The notes below the pieces were generated by a model. The model was not told the DNA's origin, did not search any database, and saw nothing but the letters and a program-made list of their open reading frames with translations. A stretch of 47,029 bases of DNA from Lachnospiraceae bacterium (GTDB lineage: Bacteria > Bacillota > Clostridia > Lachnospirales > Lachnospiraceae), in assembly GCA_022791575.1 (NCBI GenBank), contig JAAVZI010000038.1, positions 1-47,029 of the forward strand, given 5' to 3'. Positions 1 to 9,098 of the stretch are shown one piece after another (the first letter of the stretch is position 1; each line of letters opens with the position of its first letter). Made by a program: the position numbers and the translations under genes.

Positions 1-140
1 ACTCCATGAACTTGGATATCCAACATTCACAGAGTTTTATCTGAAAGCATGTGAAAACTAAGGAACCGCCGTATACGGAACCGTACGTACGGTGGTGTGG
101 GAGGTCGGTAGATAAAATAATTATCTACCTCCTACCCGAT
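1..140 (+). mobile_element. Group IIC intron, 3' end (domains V and VI)
   Basis: Positions 63-97 fold as an intron domain V: ACCGCCGU pairs with ACGGUGGU, there is an internal bulge, and a distal ACG/CGU helix is capped by a GAAC loop. The CGC triad in the lower stem is the form typical of class C introns. A domain VI-like hairpin follows (GGTAGATAA pairing with TTATCTACC, about 108-130), and the likely 3' splice boundary is the AT at 139-140. The coding tail of the intron protein lies directly upstream. Only the 3' end is in the window, so the length and the 5' exon are unknown. Confidence 0.8.
2..61 (+). CDS. C-terminal tail of group II intron reverse transcriptase/maturase (partial)
   Basis: This is an open frame from the window edge to a TAA, encoding only the last 19 residues, ending in EFYLKACEN. 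It stops just before domain V of the intron, where the intron-encoded protein ends in class C introns. The assignment rests mainly on this position; the short tail only resembles such proteins. No HNH endonuclease segment is seen, as expected for class C. Confidence 0.55.
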   Translation, partial: LHELGYPTFTEFYLKACEN

Positions 141-141
141 T

Positions 142-166
142 GTCATCAAATCGAATATTTGATGAC
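142..166. repeat. Perfect 10-bp inverted repeat in the intron 3' exon
   Basis: GTCATCAAAT and ATTTGATGAC flank a 5-nt loop, immediately after the intron boundary. A related palindrome is at 32673-32701. Read in the opposite orientation, that copy also shares a following GCGC...CTTCC(A/G)TG flank. This suggests a dispersed palindromic element rather than a private terminator. Confidence 0.6.
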
Positions 167-244
167 CTATGTGCGCTTCCGTGAACTTTTTTGAAGATTC
201 TAAAAAGTTGTGCAGGATTGTGCAGGATTTTTCATAAGTAACTC

Positions 245-273
245 TTTTAAAATGTACAAAAATATAGTATAAT
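245..273 (+). promoter_or_regulatory. Probable promoter of the GH2-CE15-GH95-kinase operon
   Basis: A consensus -10 box TATAAT is at 268-273, with a weak -35 (TTTTAA, 245-250) 17 nt upstream. A tandem 10-mer TTGTGCAGGA at 208-217 and 218-227 lies just upstream and could be an operator. The weak -35 suggests an activator may be needed. Confidence 0.45.
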
Positions 274-342
274 TGTATATATATTTTGCGCATTATGAAT
301 AGAACATAGAAATGTATATTATTAATTGGAAGGAGTGGTGGA

Positions 343-3300
343 ATGGCAAATCAGGATTTTTTTGCAGATATAGCGTTATCGCAGCACCCAATTGGGAATC
401 AGGATCAGGAAATACCGCCGAAGGAAGAGAATAAGACAATATTTCGGGATTCCAAGGAGCATGTTCCATATGACCGGGTCAAGGTTGCACAGGACTACAC
501 GGAGGAAGAACGATACCAGATGTATTTAAAGGGACTAGAGGAATTGCGGGAGCAGTACAAGCCCTTTATGGAGAATCATCTGCCCCAGATACAGGAGGTT
601 AGGAAAACCGAATTAAAGAACTTCTCATTCCGTTATTTAAAGGAGCATGAGATTTTCAGTCAGATGAATGAAATGGATGCGGAATGGGAGCAGGTAACCA
701 TTCCTGATTACCGAGGACCAGAAGGAAAGTGGAAGGGATATTACCGGACCAGTTTTGGTGTACATAACATAGCTGAAAACCATCATATTATTTTATATTT
801 TCAAAGTGTGGATTATAAGGCAAGAATCTATGTCAATGGGAATTATATCGGCGGACATGAGGGGTTTTTTGCCCCTTTTGAATTTGATGTGACGGATTAT
901 GTCAGGGAAGAGAATGAACTGGTAATTGAGGTGGAGAATGATTATACGACCAAGGGGGACGATGGACCGTTGGTGGATGGCGATAAGATCTATGCAGCCA
1001 CCGGACCTGGCTGGGACGATCCATATATTGGCTGGCATCATTGTCCGCCGGGAGCGGGTGTGATCGGAAAAGTCCTGGTTGAGGAACGGCCGCAGTTTTG
1101 TATTACAGATATATTTCCCAGGCCGGATATTGATGAGAATTGTGTGGAGCTGCGGGTTGGTGTTACCAATTATGAGAAATTTATTCCAGATGAATTTGAA
1201 ATGGAAATAGAGCTATGCCCTAAGAATTTTACCGGAGAGGAGAACACGGAGTATCGCAGGACGATTAAAGTAATTGGTATGGGTAAAAATGAGTACCGTT
1301 ATTCGATTCCCATGAAGGAGTTTCGGCTCTGGACACCTAAGACCCCGTATTTGTATGGAGCAGTCTGTACGATTAAGAAGGATGGAAGGATTGTCAGCCA
1401 GGCTGTGAAGCATTTTGGGATGCGCAAATTTATCAGTGATGAAGAGAGTCAGCCGAAGGGCAGATTTTATCTGAATAATGAACCACTGAATCTGCGGGGG
1501 GCGAATGAGATGGGCCATTTGCAGCAGTGCGTGATGAATGGAGATATGGAGCAGCTGCGGGACGATATTTTGATTGCCAAATTATGCAATATGAATTACT
1601 ATCGGCTGACTCAGCGTCCAGTGCAAGAAGAAATCTATGATTATCTGGATATGCTGGGAATGATGAGTCAGAGTGATCTGCCGCTTTTTAGTACGCTTCG
1701 CAGAAATCAGGCTATGGAGGCGGTTAAGCAGGCAGGGGAGATGGAACATCTGCTGCGGAGCCATCCTTCAGCCATATTAACAACATTTATCAACGAACCT
1801 GTGTGTATCCGAAGGACCGAAGACCCCAACAGTAAGTTCTCCAAACGATTTGAACTGAAGGGACACCGGCATTTGTACAGAGATGAACTGGAGGCATTCT
1901 TTGCAGCAGCCAGAAAGATGATTTACATAGAGAATCCGGACCGTGTGATTAAAAATGTAGAGGGGGATTATGATCCGCCGACCATGGAAGGGATGCCGGA
2001 TTTCCATACCTATACGATGTGGTATTCCCACCATCCGATTCCGATCGGAAAGCTGGCAAGAGGTTACATACCGCCGGTAAAACCAGGCTGGATGATTGGT
2101 TGTGGAGAATATGGAGCAGAAGGTCTCGATCCGGTAGAGTTGATGTTAAGGCGTTATCCCCAGGAATGGCTGGAAAAAAACGATAAGGGAGAATGGTATC
2201 CGACAGCAATCGTACGGGCTCAGACTAATGCCATGCATGGAGATTGGTTTGAGGAAAAGACAACCATGGAGGAATGGGTAGAGGCGAGTCAGACCCATCA
2301 GGCAGAGGCGACGAAAATTATGACGGATGCATTTCGCAGACGTGCCGATTATATTAACCATACGGCAATACATTTACTGATAGATGCATGGCCGGCTGGC
2401 TGGATGAAGACGCTGGTGGATTGTGAGCGCAGGCCGAAGAAAGCTTATTATGCTTATATGGATGCGCTGGTTCCGTTCCGTGTCAATCTTCGTTGTGATC
2501 GAAAGTATGTGTATGAACAGGAGACGATACTTGTAGAGGCTTGGATTCTTAATGATACCAGTGCAGCCAGAGAAGGCAAGGTAGTAGCGACAGTCCGAAT
2601 CGATGGGCAGATTTATCAATCTTATAAACGAAGTATTACGATGGAATCAGCAGTTACGGAATGTATAGGTAAGATTTCCATGGAAGTTCCCAAGGTTGAG
2701 AAAGAATCGGTTCTGCAGCTGGATGCAGTTGTCTATGATGAAGATAAACAGACAATTCTCAATGCAGAACGTATGGAATTTTATGTGTATCCTGGAAAAG
2801 AGAAACTTCGTGGTTCGGATAAAAGGCTCTGTGTGATGGATCGGAGAGCGAAGAATATAGCCAGGACCTTTGGCTATGAGAGGGAAAATAATGCGGATCG
2901 TCTGCTGATAACGGATATGGAGGGCAAAGAAGAGATTGTAAAGGAATATCTGGAGCTTGGTGGTACGGTAGTATGGATTCTGCCGGATGTGGAACAGGTG
3001 CATACAGAGATTGGAGATCTGGTAATTGAGACGAAAAAGGGTCCTAAGGTATATTTTGCCGGTGCCAGAGAGGATCTGCAGAACTATCATTTTCATTGGA
3101 TGTATAATGAGAAGCTGGATTATATGGATATTTTGGGAAGAAAATATATTACTGGAGAAGAGGGAGAAGAACTGGTGTTCACTTATGGAAAGTCAGGGGT
3201 GGACGGAGTGAAGGCTCCTAAGGTACATCTTCCGCTGGTGAAAAAGTATCAGCAGGGCAAAGGCGTCCTGTATGTGCTGAGTCTTGTGACAGAGGGGAAA

Positions 3301-3360
3301 ATTGGAAATAACGCAAATCTCGATAAATTTATCATTGACTGCATAGAAAGAAGGGTATAA
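343..3360 (+). CDS. Glycoside hydrolase family 2 protein (beta-galactosidase-like)
   Basis: This 1005-residue protein has the GH2 plan: an N-terminal jelly-roll sugar-binding domain (about 90-240, with IYVNGNYIGG), a beta-sandwich domain (about 245-370), then a TIM barrel beginning near FYLNNEPLNLRGAN. The general acid/base is probably Glu485 in FINEPV. The nucleophile is probably Glu589 in GEYGAEG, although Glu593 is close. The NEP context differs from the usual GNE of LacZ, so the substrate (beta-galactoside, beta-glucuronide or other) is unresolved. There is no signal peptide, so it should be cytoplasmic. The start follows AAGGAG at 330-335. It is first in a four-gene operon, with only 6 nt to the next gene, and probably removes a terminal beta-linked sugar from an imported oligosaccharide. 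Confidence 0.85.
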   Translation: MANQDFFADIALSQHPIGNQDQEIPPKEENKTIFRDSKEHVPYDRVKVAQDYTEEERYQMYLKGLEELREQYKPFMENHLPQIQEVRKTELKNFSFRYLKEHEIFSQMNEMDAEWEQVTIPDYRGPEGKWKGYYRTSFGVHNIAENHHIILYFQSVDYKARIYVNGNYIGGHEGFFAPFEFDVTDYVREENELVIEVENDYTTKGDDGPLVDGDKIYAATGPGWDDPYIGWHHCPPGAGVIGKVLVEERPQFCITDIFPRPDIDENCVELRVGVTNYEKFIPDEFEMEIELCPKNFTGEENTEYRRTIKVIGMGKNEYRYSIPMKEFRLWTPKTPYLYGAVCTIKKDGRIVSQAVKHFGMRKFISDEESQPKGRFYLNNEPLNLRGANEMGHLQQCVMNGDMEQLRDDILIAKLCNMNYYRLTQRPVQEEIYDYLDMLGMMSQSDLPLFSTLRRNQAMEAVKQAGEMEHLLRSHPSAILTTFINEPVCIRRTEDPNSKFSKRFELKGHRHLYRDELEAFFAAARKMIYIENPDRVIKNVEGDYDPPTMEGMPDFHTYTMWYSHHPIPIGKLARGYIPPVKPGWMIGCGEYGAEGLDPVELMLRRYPQEWLEKNDKGEWYPTAIVRAQTNAMHGDWFEEKTTMEEWVEASQTHQAEATKIMTDAFRRRADYINHTAIHLLIDAWPAGWMKTLVDCERRPKKAYYAYMDALVPFRVNLRCDRKYVYEQETILVEAWILNDTSAAREGKVVATVRIDGQIYQSYKRSITMESAVTECIGKISMEVPKVEKESVLQLDAVVYDEDKQTILNAERMEFYVYPGKEKLRGSDKRLCVMDRRAKNIARTFGYERENNADRLLITDMEGKEEIVKEYLELGGTVVWILPDVEQVHTEIGDLVIETKKGPKVYFAGAREDLQNYHFHWMYNEKLDYMDILGRKYITGEEGEELVFTYGKSGVDGVKAPKVHLPLVKKYQQGKGVLYVLSLVTEGKIGNNANLDKFIIDCIERRV

Positions 3361-3366
3361 GTATTA

Positions 3367-4479
3367 ATGATTAAAGAAGAATTAGAAAGACGGCAGCTGC
3401 CAGAGGTTCTGAGGATGGAAAATGGGGAACAGGTCTGTAACGAAGCAGCATGGGAATTGAGAAGGGCAGAGATCGCCGAGATTCTGCAGCATAATTTCTG
3501 CGGATATGAACCGCCGCTGAAGCCGCGTGTGGAGGGCAGAGTTATGGTTGAAGATGTGAAAACGGCATTTTCTGGAAAAGCGATTTATCAGAAGTTGGAT
3601 ATTTGTTCCACTATTAATAGTACAATTGTAGATATGAAGAGTTTTACCTTTCCCTGCCATTTTGTAAGGCCGAAAGATGTAGAGAAACCGCCAGTGTTTG
3701 TATATATTTCTTTTTCCGGTTCTGTCGTGGATGAGCTGATTCCGATGGAAGAGATTCTGGATCATGGCTTTGCAGTGGCAAGCTATTATTATCAGGATAT
3801 TGTCCCGGATACCGATGATAATTTTGTCAATGGTCTGGCAACGGCATATGGCAGAAATCCTTATGACAGCTGGGGGAAGGTACGCATGTGGGCCTGGGCA
3901 GCCAGTCGGATTATGGATTACCTGCAGACACTGGATGATATAGACCGGGAGCGGATTGCGGTGATTGGCCATTCACGGCTTGGTAAGACGGCTCTGGCTG
4001 CTGGTGCTTTTGATTCCAGGTTCAGTTTAACAATATCCAATGATTCAGGTGGGGCAGGAGCAGCTATTTTCCGCGGAAAGACCGGGGAAAAGGTGAAGAA
4101 CTTCCGCACTGGTACTAGTTCTCACTGGTTTGCGGGTAATTTCCGACAGTATGCCAAAAGAGAAAACGAACTGCCGTTCGATATGCATTATCTTCTGTCT
4201 TTGATTGCACCAAGGAATCTCTATGTATGCAGTGCGAAGGAGGATGGACACGCAGATCCGAAATCAGAGTTTTTATCCTGTGTGGCTGCCTCACCGGTAT
4301 ATGAAGAAATATTTCATAAGAAAGGACTGGTATGGAAGGAAGACAGAATACCAGAAGAGGCCATTACACTGCCAGAAGGTATGATTGGCTATCATATGCG
4401 CGAGGGACATCATTTTCTAAGCCGTTATGATTGGCAGAGATTTATGGAATACCGGAATATGCCGGAACACATTTGTTAA
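3367..4479 (+). CDS. CE15-like alpha/beta hydrolase (glucuronoyl esterase-type)
   Basis: This 370-residue serine hydrolase has nucleophile motif GHSRLGK with Ser203. The GxSRxGK form marks carbohydrate esterase family 15, which cleaves 4-O-methyl-glucuronoyl esters between lignin and xylan. Other family-like signatures are SNDSGGAG, the segment before APRNLYV, and a late catalytic-His region EGHHFLSRYDW. CE15 enzymes are usually secreted, but this one has no signal peptide, so it may act on imported uronic-acid esters or on another acyl sugar. Translation is probably coupled to the GH2 gene because the Shine-Dalgarno site lies within that gene's end. Acetyl-xylan esterase activity is an alternative. 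Confidence 0.7.
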   Translation: MIKEELERRQLPEVLRMENGEQVCNEAAWELRRAEIAEILQHNFCGYEPPLKPRVEGRVMVEDVKTAFSGKAIYQKLDICSTINSTIVDMKSFTFPCHFVRPKDVEKPPVFVYISFSGSVVDELIPMEEILDHGFAVASYYYQDIVPDTDDNFVNGLATAYGRNPYDSWGKVRMWAWAASRIMDYLQTLDDIDRERIAVIGHSRLGKTALAAGAFDSRFSLTISNDSGGAGAAIFRGKTGEKVKNFRTGTSSHWFAGNFRQYAKRENELPFDMHYLLSLIAPRNLYVCSAKEDGHADPKSEFLSCVAASPVYEEIFHKKGLVWKEDRIPEEAITLPEGMIGYHMREGHHFLSRYDWQRFMEYRNMPEHIC

Positions 4480-4495
4480 TAAGGAGTTTCCAATT

Positions 4496-6751
4496 ATGAA
4501 GAACAGAATTTATATTAATAAGGCTAAGAACTGGGAGGAAGGTCTTCCGATTGGAAATGGGCGGCTTGGCGCCAGCATTCTCGGTAAGATTGCCGAAGAA
4601 ATGATTACAATTAATGAGGAAACAATCTGGTATGGACCGTTTCGCAATCGGAAGAATCCAGACTGCCGGGAACATATGGATGAGATCCGCCGACTGCTGT
4701 TGAAAGGGGAGGTGGAAAAAGCGCAGTTTATGGCTAAGATGGCCATGACTTCTACACCGAAGTACATGAATCCCTATCAGCCGGCCGGGGACTTGAAAAT
4801 ACAGTTTCCTGGACAGCTGGGGAAACGAGCGTCAGAACGAAGCGTTTATTTAGATTTGGATGAGGCGGCAGCTTATGTCAAATATACCATGAATTATGCC
4901 CCTAAGGAAGAAGAAGGGGAATGGGAGAAGGTACGCTATGAGAGGAAACATTTTGTCAGCCAGAAATATAATGTGGTTCTGATCCGCCTAACCTGCGATA
5001 CACCAGGCCGGTTAACAATCAGCGCGAATATGAACCGCAAGCCTTTTGAAGAGTACAGTGAAAAGATTGATTCAAAAACTATCTGCAATTACGGCCAGTG
5101 CGGCGCCGGCGGAGTGCATTATTTCACAGGAGTGCGGATGACGGCGAAAGGCGGCGAAGTTAAGACTATGGGCGATTTTGTATATGTGGAGCAGGCCGAT
5201 GAAGTCATTTTATATGTTACGGCAGAAACGGATTTCGGCGGAAACAGCCAGTATCGAGAGAACTGCCTGCAGCGTCTGGACCGGGCAGAAGCGGCCGGAT
5301 ATGAGGCAATCTGGAAGGAACATCTTTCCTGGTTTGAGCCGTTATTTAACCGCACAAAGCTGGAACTGAATGCCTGTGAGACGGACGAGCGTCTGATTGA
5401 GGAGCAGTTAGAGGAGCTGAAAAGTGGAGAAAGGGAAAGCAGCGATTATCTGACCGTATTGCTGTTTAACTATGCGAAATATCTGATGATCTGCAGTTCT
5501 TATGACTGCCAGCTGCCGGCTAATCTACAGGGAATCTGGAATGGCGAATATGTTCCGCCGTGGCAGAGTGAATTTACAATTAACATTAATACAGAAATGA
5601 ACTACTGGTTTGTGGAGAAATGCCAGCTGCCGGAATGTCATATGCCGTTGTTCCGTCTGATAGACCGTCTGGTGGAGAATGGCAGGAAAACAGCGCAGGA
5701 ACTGTATGGCTGCCGGGGATTCTGTGCTCACCACAATACCAGCCTCTGGGCCAATACCGATCCAGAGGGAATCATGGATGCCTCCCCGTTTTGGCCTATG
5801 GGCGGAGCCTGGCTATCGCTGCATATGTATGAGCATTACCTTTATACAGGAGACGAGATATTTCTGAAAGAACGGGCGCTTCCAGTGATGCGTGAAGCGA
5901 TACGTTTCTTTGAAGATTATCTGTATGAGATGGAGGATGGGACGTTAGTGACCGGTCCTAGTGTTTCACCAGAAAATACCTATCTGTCGTCGATCGGGCA
6001 GAAAGGCGCCCTTTGTATGGGACCTGCTATGGATATTCAGATTCTTCGGCAGCTGTTTTCCTGGTATCTGGAAGGAAGCCGGATTACAGATGGCGATGCA
6101 GAATCGGCGAAGTTAGTTGCAGCTATGCTTAGTAAGCTGCCTAAAACTAAGATTTCTTCGGATGGCCGGGTGATGGAATGGCAGGAGGAATATAAGGAGA
6201 CAGAACCAGGACACCGGCATATTTCCCATATGTATGGATTACATCCAGGTAATGAAATCACAGAAGAGAAGCCAGAGCTGTTCGCGGCCGCAGAAAAAAC
6301 CATCGATGCCAGACTTTCCAAGGGCGGCGGACATACCGGCTGGAGCCGTGCATGGATTGCCTGCTTCTTTGCAAGGCTGAAAAAAGGAGAGAAAGTGTAT
6401 GAAAATATTAATGGCCTGCTGAAAAAGTCCATTAAGAATAATCTCTATGATACTCATCCGCCGTTTCAGATTGATGGCAACTTTGGCATTGCAGAGGCCA
6501 TTCTGGAAGCATTGATACAGTCCCACAATTCCTATATTGAGCTGCTGCCGGCACTGCCCCAGCAATGGAAAGATGGAGGCTTAACCGGCGTGCGCTTAAG
6601 GGGCGGCCTGACGGGGGATTTATCTTGGAAAGAACATAAGGTTATGGAATTTGCGGTAACTGCCGATAAAGATATGTGTGTAACAGTAAAGTACAAAGAT
6701 ACTGTGCTTACCAGAGAGTGCAGGGCGGGAGAACGGACAGCCCTGCTTTAG
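4496..6751 (+). CDS. GH95 alpha-L-fucosidase
   Basis: This 751-residue protein starts at an ATG 9 nt after AAGGAG (4481-4486). An in-frame upstream ATG at 4427 lies inside the previous gene and lacks such a site. Family 95 features are the opening NWEEGLPIGNGRLG, the NIN pair (Asn363/Asn365) before EMNYW, Glu493 in SPEN, and Asp660 in QIDGNFG. These match the catalytic Glu, Asn and Asp residues of bifidobacterial AfcA. The family hydrolyses terminal alpha-1,2-L-fucose, as in fucosylated xyloglucan or host glycans; some members act on alpha-L-galactose. There is no signal peptide. Length is typical for the short bacterial form without extra CBMs. It is third in the operon, with 9 nt to the kinase gene. 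Confidence 0.9.
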   Translation: MKNRIYINKAKNWEEGLPIGNGRLGASILGKIAEEMITINEETIWYGPFRNRKNPDCREHMDEIRRLLLKGEVEKAQFMAKMAMTSTPKYMNPYQPAGDLKIQFPGQLGKRASERSVYLDLDEAAAYVKYTMNYAPKEEEGEWEKVRYERKHFVSQKYNVVLIRLTCDTPGRLTISANMNRKPFEEYSEKIDSKTICNYGQCGAGGVHYFTGVRMTAKGGEVKTMGDFVYVEQADEVILYVTAETDFGGNSQYRENCLQRLDRAEAAGYEAIWKEHLSWFEPLFNRTKLELNACETDERLIEEQLEELKSGERESSDYLTVLLFNYAKYLMICSSYDCQLPANLQGIWNGEYVPPWQSEFTININTEMNYWFVEKCQLPECHMPLFRLIDRLVENGRKTAQELYGCRGFCAHHNTSLWANTDPEGIMDASPFWPMGGAWLSLHMYEHYLYTGDEIFLKERALPVMREAIRFFEDYLYEMEDGTLVTGPSVSPENTYLSSIGQKGALCMGPAMDIQILRQLFSWYLEGSRITDGDAESAKLVAAMLSKLPKTKISSDGRVMEWQEEYKETEPGHRHISHMYGLHPGNEITEEKPELFAAAEKTIDARLSKGGGHTGWSRAWIACFFARLKKGEKVYENINGLLKKSIKNNLYDTHPPFQIDGNFGIAEAILEALIQSHNSYIELLPALPQQWKDGGLTGVRLRGGLTGDLSWKEHKVMEFAVTADKDMCVTVKYKDTVLTRECRAGERTALL

Positions 6752-6760
6752 GGAAGGGAA

Positions 6761-9013
6761 GTGAATTATTATTCGTCAGGTGCGCTGGTATCTTTTCTGG
6801 TATTTGGTCTTGGTCTTCTGGCTTTGTTCTGGGGAGTTTCCGCTTATCGGCTGAATAGTGGTTCTCATTCCGGAAAAAGGATGTGTGCCATCTGCGTTTG
6901 CGTATTTTTATGGGATTTTGGATATGCGTGGATGGGGCTCTGCTATGGAGATCAGACAGCCTATATTGCCAGAGCGATTGGCTTAGCTGCCATTCATGCC
7001 TATATGATTGGCATCGTTATCTATGTGGCTTTCCTGGCGCAGTTTCCGAAGAAGATTCTAACTGTATTTGAAGTGTTTTACATACCTGTCTGTGTAGTCT
7101 GCTGGTATATGATAGCCGGTAAGGATTCAGTAGAATTTGTAGAAACGCCTTATGGATATTATTTTAAGAGTCATTTTTCCATCGCGCGCTTGGGCCAATT
7201 TCTAAGTATTTTTGCAGCTTTGCTGATGTTCTATATTGTATTATTGTACTGGTATAAAAAGACAGAATATAGAAGATACCGACAGCTGATTAAGCGGTTC
7301 AGCTGGATTGGTGTGATATTGTCGGCAGGCTATCTGCTGGATACATTGATTCCAATGATTTTTCATACTCCGGCAGTTCCGGGAAGTGTGATCGGAGCAT
7401 TTTTTGCCTCATTCCTAATCTATCGGATTTCCAGAAAGTATATAGCATTTGCAGCTTCCATTAATAGTATTGCAGGTTATATTTTTTCCAAGGTAGAAAC
7501 GCCGATTCTAATTATGGATACGGACGGAAGTGTGATGCTCTTTAATGATAAGGCAGCAGAGTATTTCCAGGTAAGCAGGGAAGCCATGCGGGGAAAGAAG
7601 AAAGAAGAACTGTTCGATGTCCTATATAATGGAGAAGCGGCAGAGGATGTGGCAGGCATGGTGAAGTTTGAAGAGGAAGAGAATCTGTATATGGTCCGCG
7701 GCAGGGAGGTATGTTGTAAACTGGCCATGACAGAGGCAAGGGATGAATTTGGCGATCTTTTGTATTCGGTTGTATTTGTGCAGGATATGACAAGTGAGCA
7801 GAAGGTAATGAGGCTGATGCGGGAAAGCCGTGAAGCTGCAGAGGCAGCCAATCAGGCAAAAAGTAATTTCCTAGCTAATATGAGCCATGAAATCCGCACC
7901 CCTATGAATGCCATTATCGGTATGAGCGATATTATGCTGCAAAATGAGGATTTGAGTGAGGATTTGAAAAATCAGGTGCTGGATATTAAGGGCGCTGGTA
8001 CTAGTCTATTGGGTATTATTAATGATGTACTCGATATTTCCAAAATAGAGGCTGGAAAATATGAATTAGTGAATAATCTATATGATCTTCCTTCCATGCT
8101 TCATGATGTCAGCAATATTATCGGGGTACGTTTGTTAGAGACGCCGGTAGAGTTCAAATTGTTTATCAATCCCACAATTCCACATAGTTTGGTGGGAGAT
8201 GTATTAAGAATCCGTCAGATTCTGCTGAACATTATTGGCAATGCTGTAAAATTCACCAGAACCGGAAGCATTACCATGCGTGTTGACTGGAATGGGGATC
8301 AGGAAAATACATTGTTATGTTTTGATGTTATTGATACAGGAATTGGTATTAAGGAAGAAGATTTGAAGGATATTTTCGGAATCTTTAACCAGGTCAATAC
8401 TAGGAAAAACCGCCATATTGCGGGAACAGGCCTTGGGCTTGCCATAAGCAAGAATCTTGCAGAACTTATGGGCGGCGATATTACAGTAGATAGTGTTTAT
8501 GGAGAAGGAAGTACCTTCCATATTACCCTGCGCCAGAAGGTAACGGAATATAAACAAATGGGAGAGCAGGTGGCTAATTCTCTGGAAGAGAAGCGCTATC
8601 TACAGAGTGTGAGGGAGAAACAGCTGGTCATTGAAGCATTTCCGGATGCGAAGGTGCTAATCGTAGATGACAACCGGGTGAATCTGGTTGTGGCCAAGGG
8701 GGTAATGAAGCCCTATCAGATGCAGATCGATACTGCTTCCAGCGGCAAAGATGCGATTGAATTAGTCAAGGCAAATGATTATGATATTATTTTTATGGAT
8801 CATATGATGCCTGAATTGGATGGAATTGATACGACGCATTTAATTCGGGAACTGGATGATGGGAAATATATGGACCTGCCGATTATTGCCCTGACTGCCA
8901 ATGCAGTAGGAGAGGCAAGAGAAATGTTTATCAGTGAAGGACTGCAGGATTTCCTGGCCAAGCCTATTGATAAAAAAGAGTTGGACGCCGTGATACATAG
9001 ATGGCTGAAATAG
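6761..9013 (+). CDS. Hybrid sensor histidine kinase with 7TM sensor, PAS and receiver domains
   Basis: This 750-residue protein uses a GTG start preceded by GGGAAGGGAA, 9 nt after the GH95 stop. It has about seven transmembrane helices in residues 1-230 (7TM histidine-kinase sensor type), a PAS-like domain (about 245-350), a HisKA H-box with His376 in [10 protein letters not shown], a HATPase domain with DTGIGI and GTGLGL, and a C-terminal receiver with Asp680 in FMDHMMPE, which also has the receiver motifs VDDN, TAN and AKP. There is no DNA-binding output domain, and no response regulator or Hpt gene is nearby. Its place at the end of a glycosidase operon suggests sensing of a sugar-derived or envelope cue, but the partner is unknown. 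Confidence 0.93.
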   Translation: MNYYSSGALVSFLVFGLGLLALFWGVSAYRLNSGSHSGKRMCAICVCVFLWDFGYAWMGLCYGDQTAYIARAIGLAAIHAYMIGIVIYVAFLAQFPKKILTVFEVFYIPVCVVCWYMIAGKDSVEFVETPYGYYFKSHFSIARLGQFLSIFAALLMFYIVLLYWYKKTEYRRYRQLIKRFSWIGVILSAGYLLDTLIPMIFHTPAVPGSVIGAFFASFLIYRISRKYIAFAASINSIAGYIFSKVETPILIMDTDGSVMLFNDKAAEYFQVSREAMRGKKKEELFDVLYNGEAAEDVAGMVKFEEEENLYMVRGREVCCKLAMTEARDEFGDLLYSVVFVQDMTSEQKVMRLMRESREAAEAANQAKSNFLANMSHEIRTPMNAIIGMSDIMLQNEDLSEDLKNQVLDIKGAGTSLLGIINDVLDISKIEAGKYELVNNLYDLPSMLHDVSNIIGVRLLETPVEFKLFINPTIPHSLVGDVLRIRQILLNIIGNAVKFTRTGSITMRVDWNGDQENTLLCFDVIDTGIGIKEEDLKDIFGIFNQVNTRKNRHIAGTGLGLAISKNLAELMGGDITVDSVYGEGSTFHITLRQKVTEYKQMGEQVANSLEEKRYLQSVREKQLVIEAFPDAKVLIVDDNRVNLVVAKGVMKPYQMQIDTASSGKDAIELVKANDYDIIFMDHMMPELDGIDTTHLIRELDDGKYMDLPIIALTANAVGEAREMFISEGLQDFLAKPIDKKELDAVIHRWLK

Positions 9014-9043
9014 GAACATATGTTCTGATATAAGGCAGGTAAA

Positions 9044-9085
9044 AAACCGGCATATCAATTTGAAACTATATTGATATGCCGGTTT
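9044..9085. terminator. Bidirectional Rho-independent terminator
   Basis: A 16-bp perfect stem (AAACCGGCATATCAAT with its complement at 9070-9085) encloses a 10-nt loop and is flanked by A and T tracts. It sits between the convergent kinase and glmS genes and should serve both. Confidence 0.9.
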
Positions 9086-9098
9086 CATTATGCAATCA

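Noticed and set aside
208-227. Tandem 10-mer TTGTGCAGGA as the start of a CRISPR array or attachment site
   Set aside because: Only two adjacent copies with no spacers; at most an operator or chance duplication.
2647-3096. 149-codon minus-strand frame inside the GH2 gene
   Set aside because: It is antisense to an intact, well-matched GH2 coding sequence and has no supporting signals.
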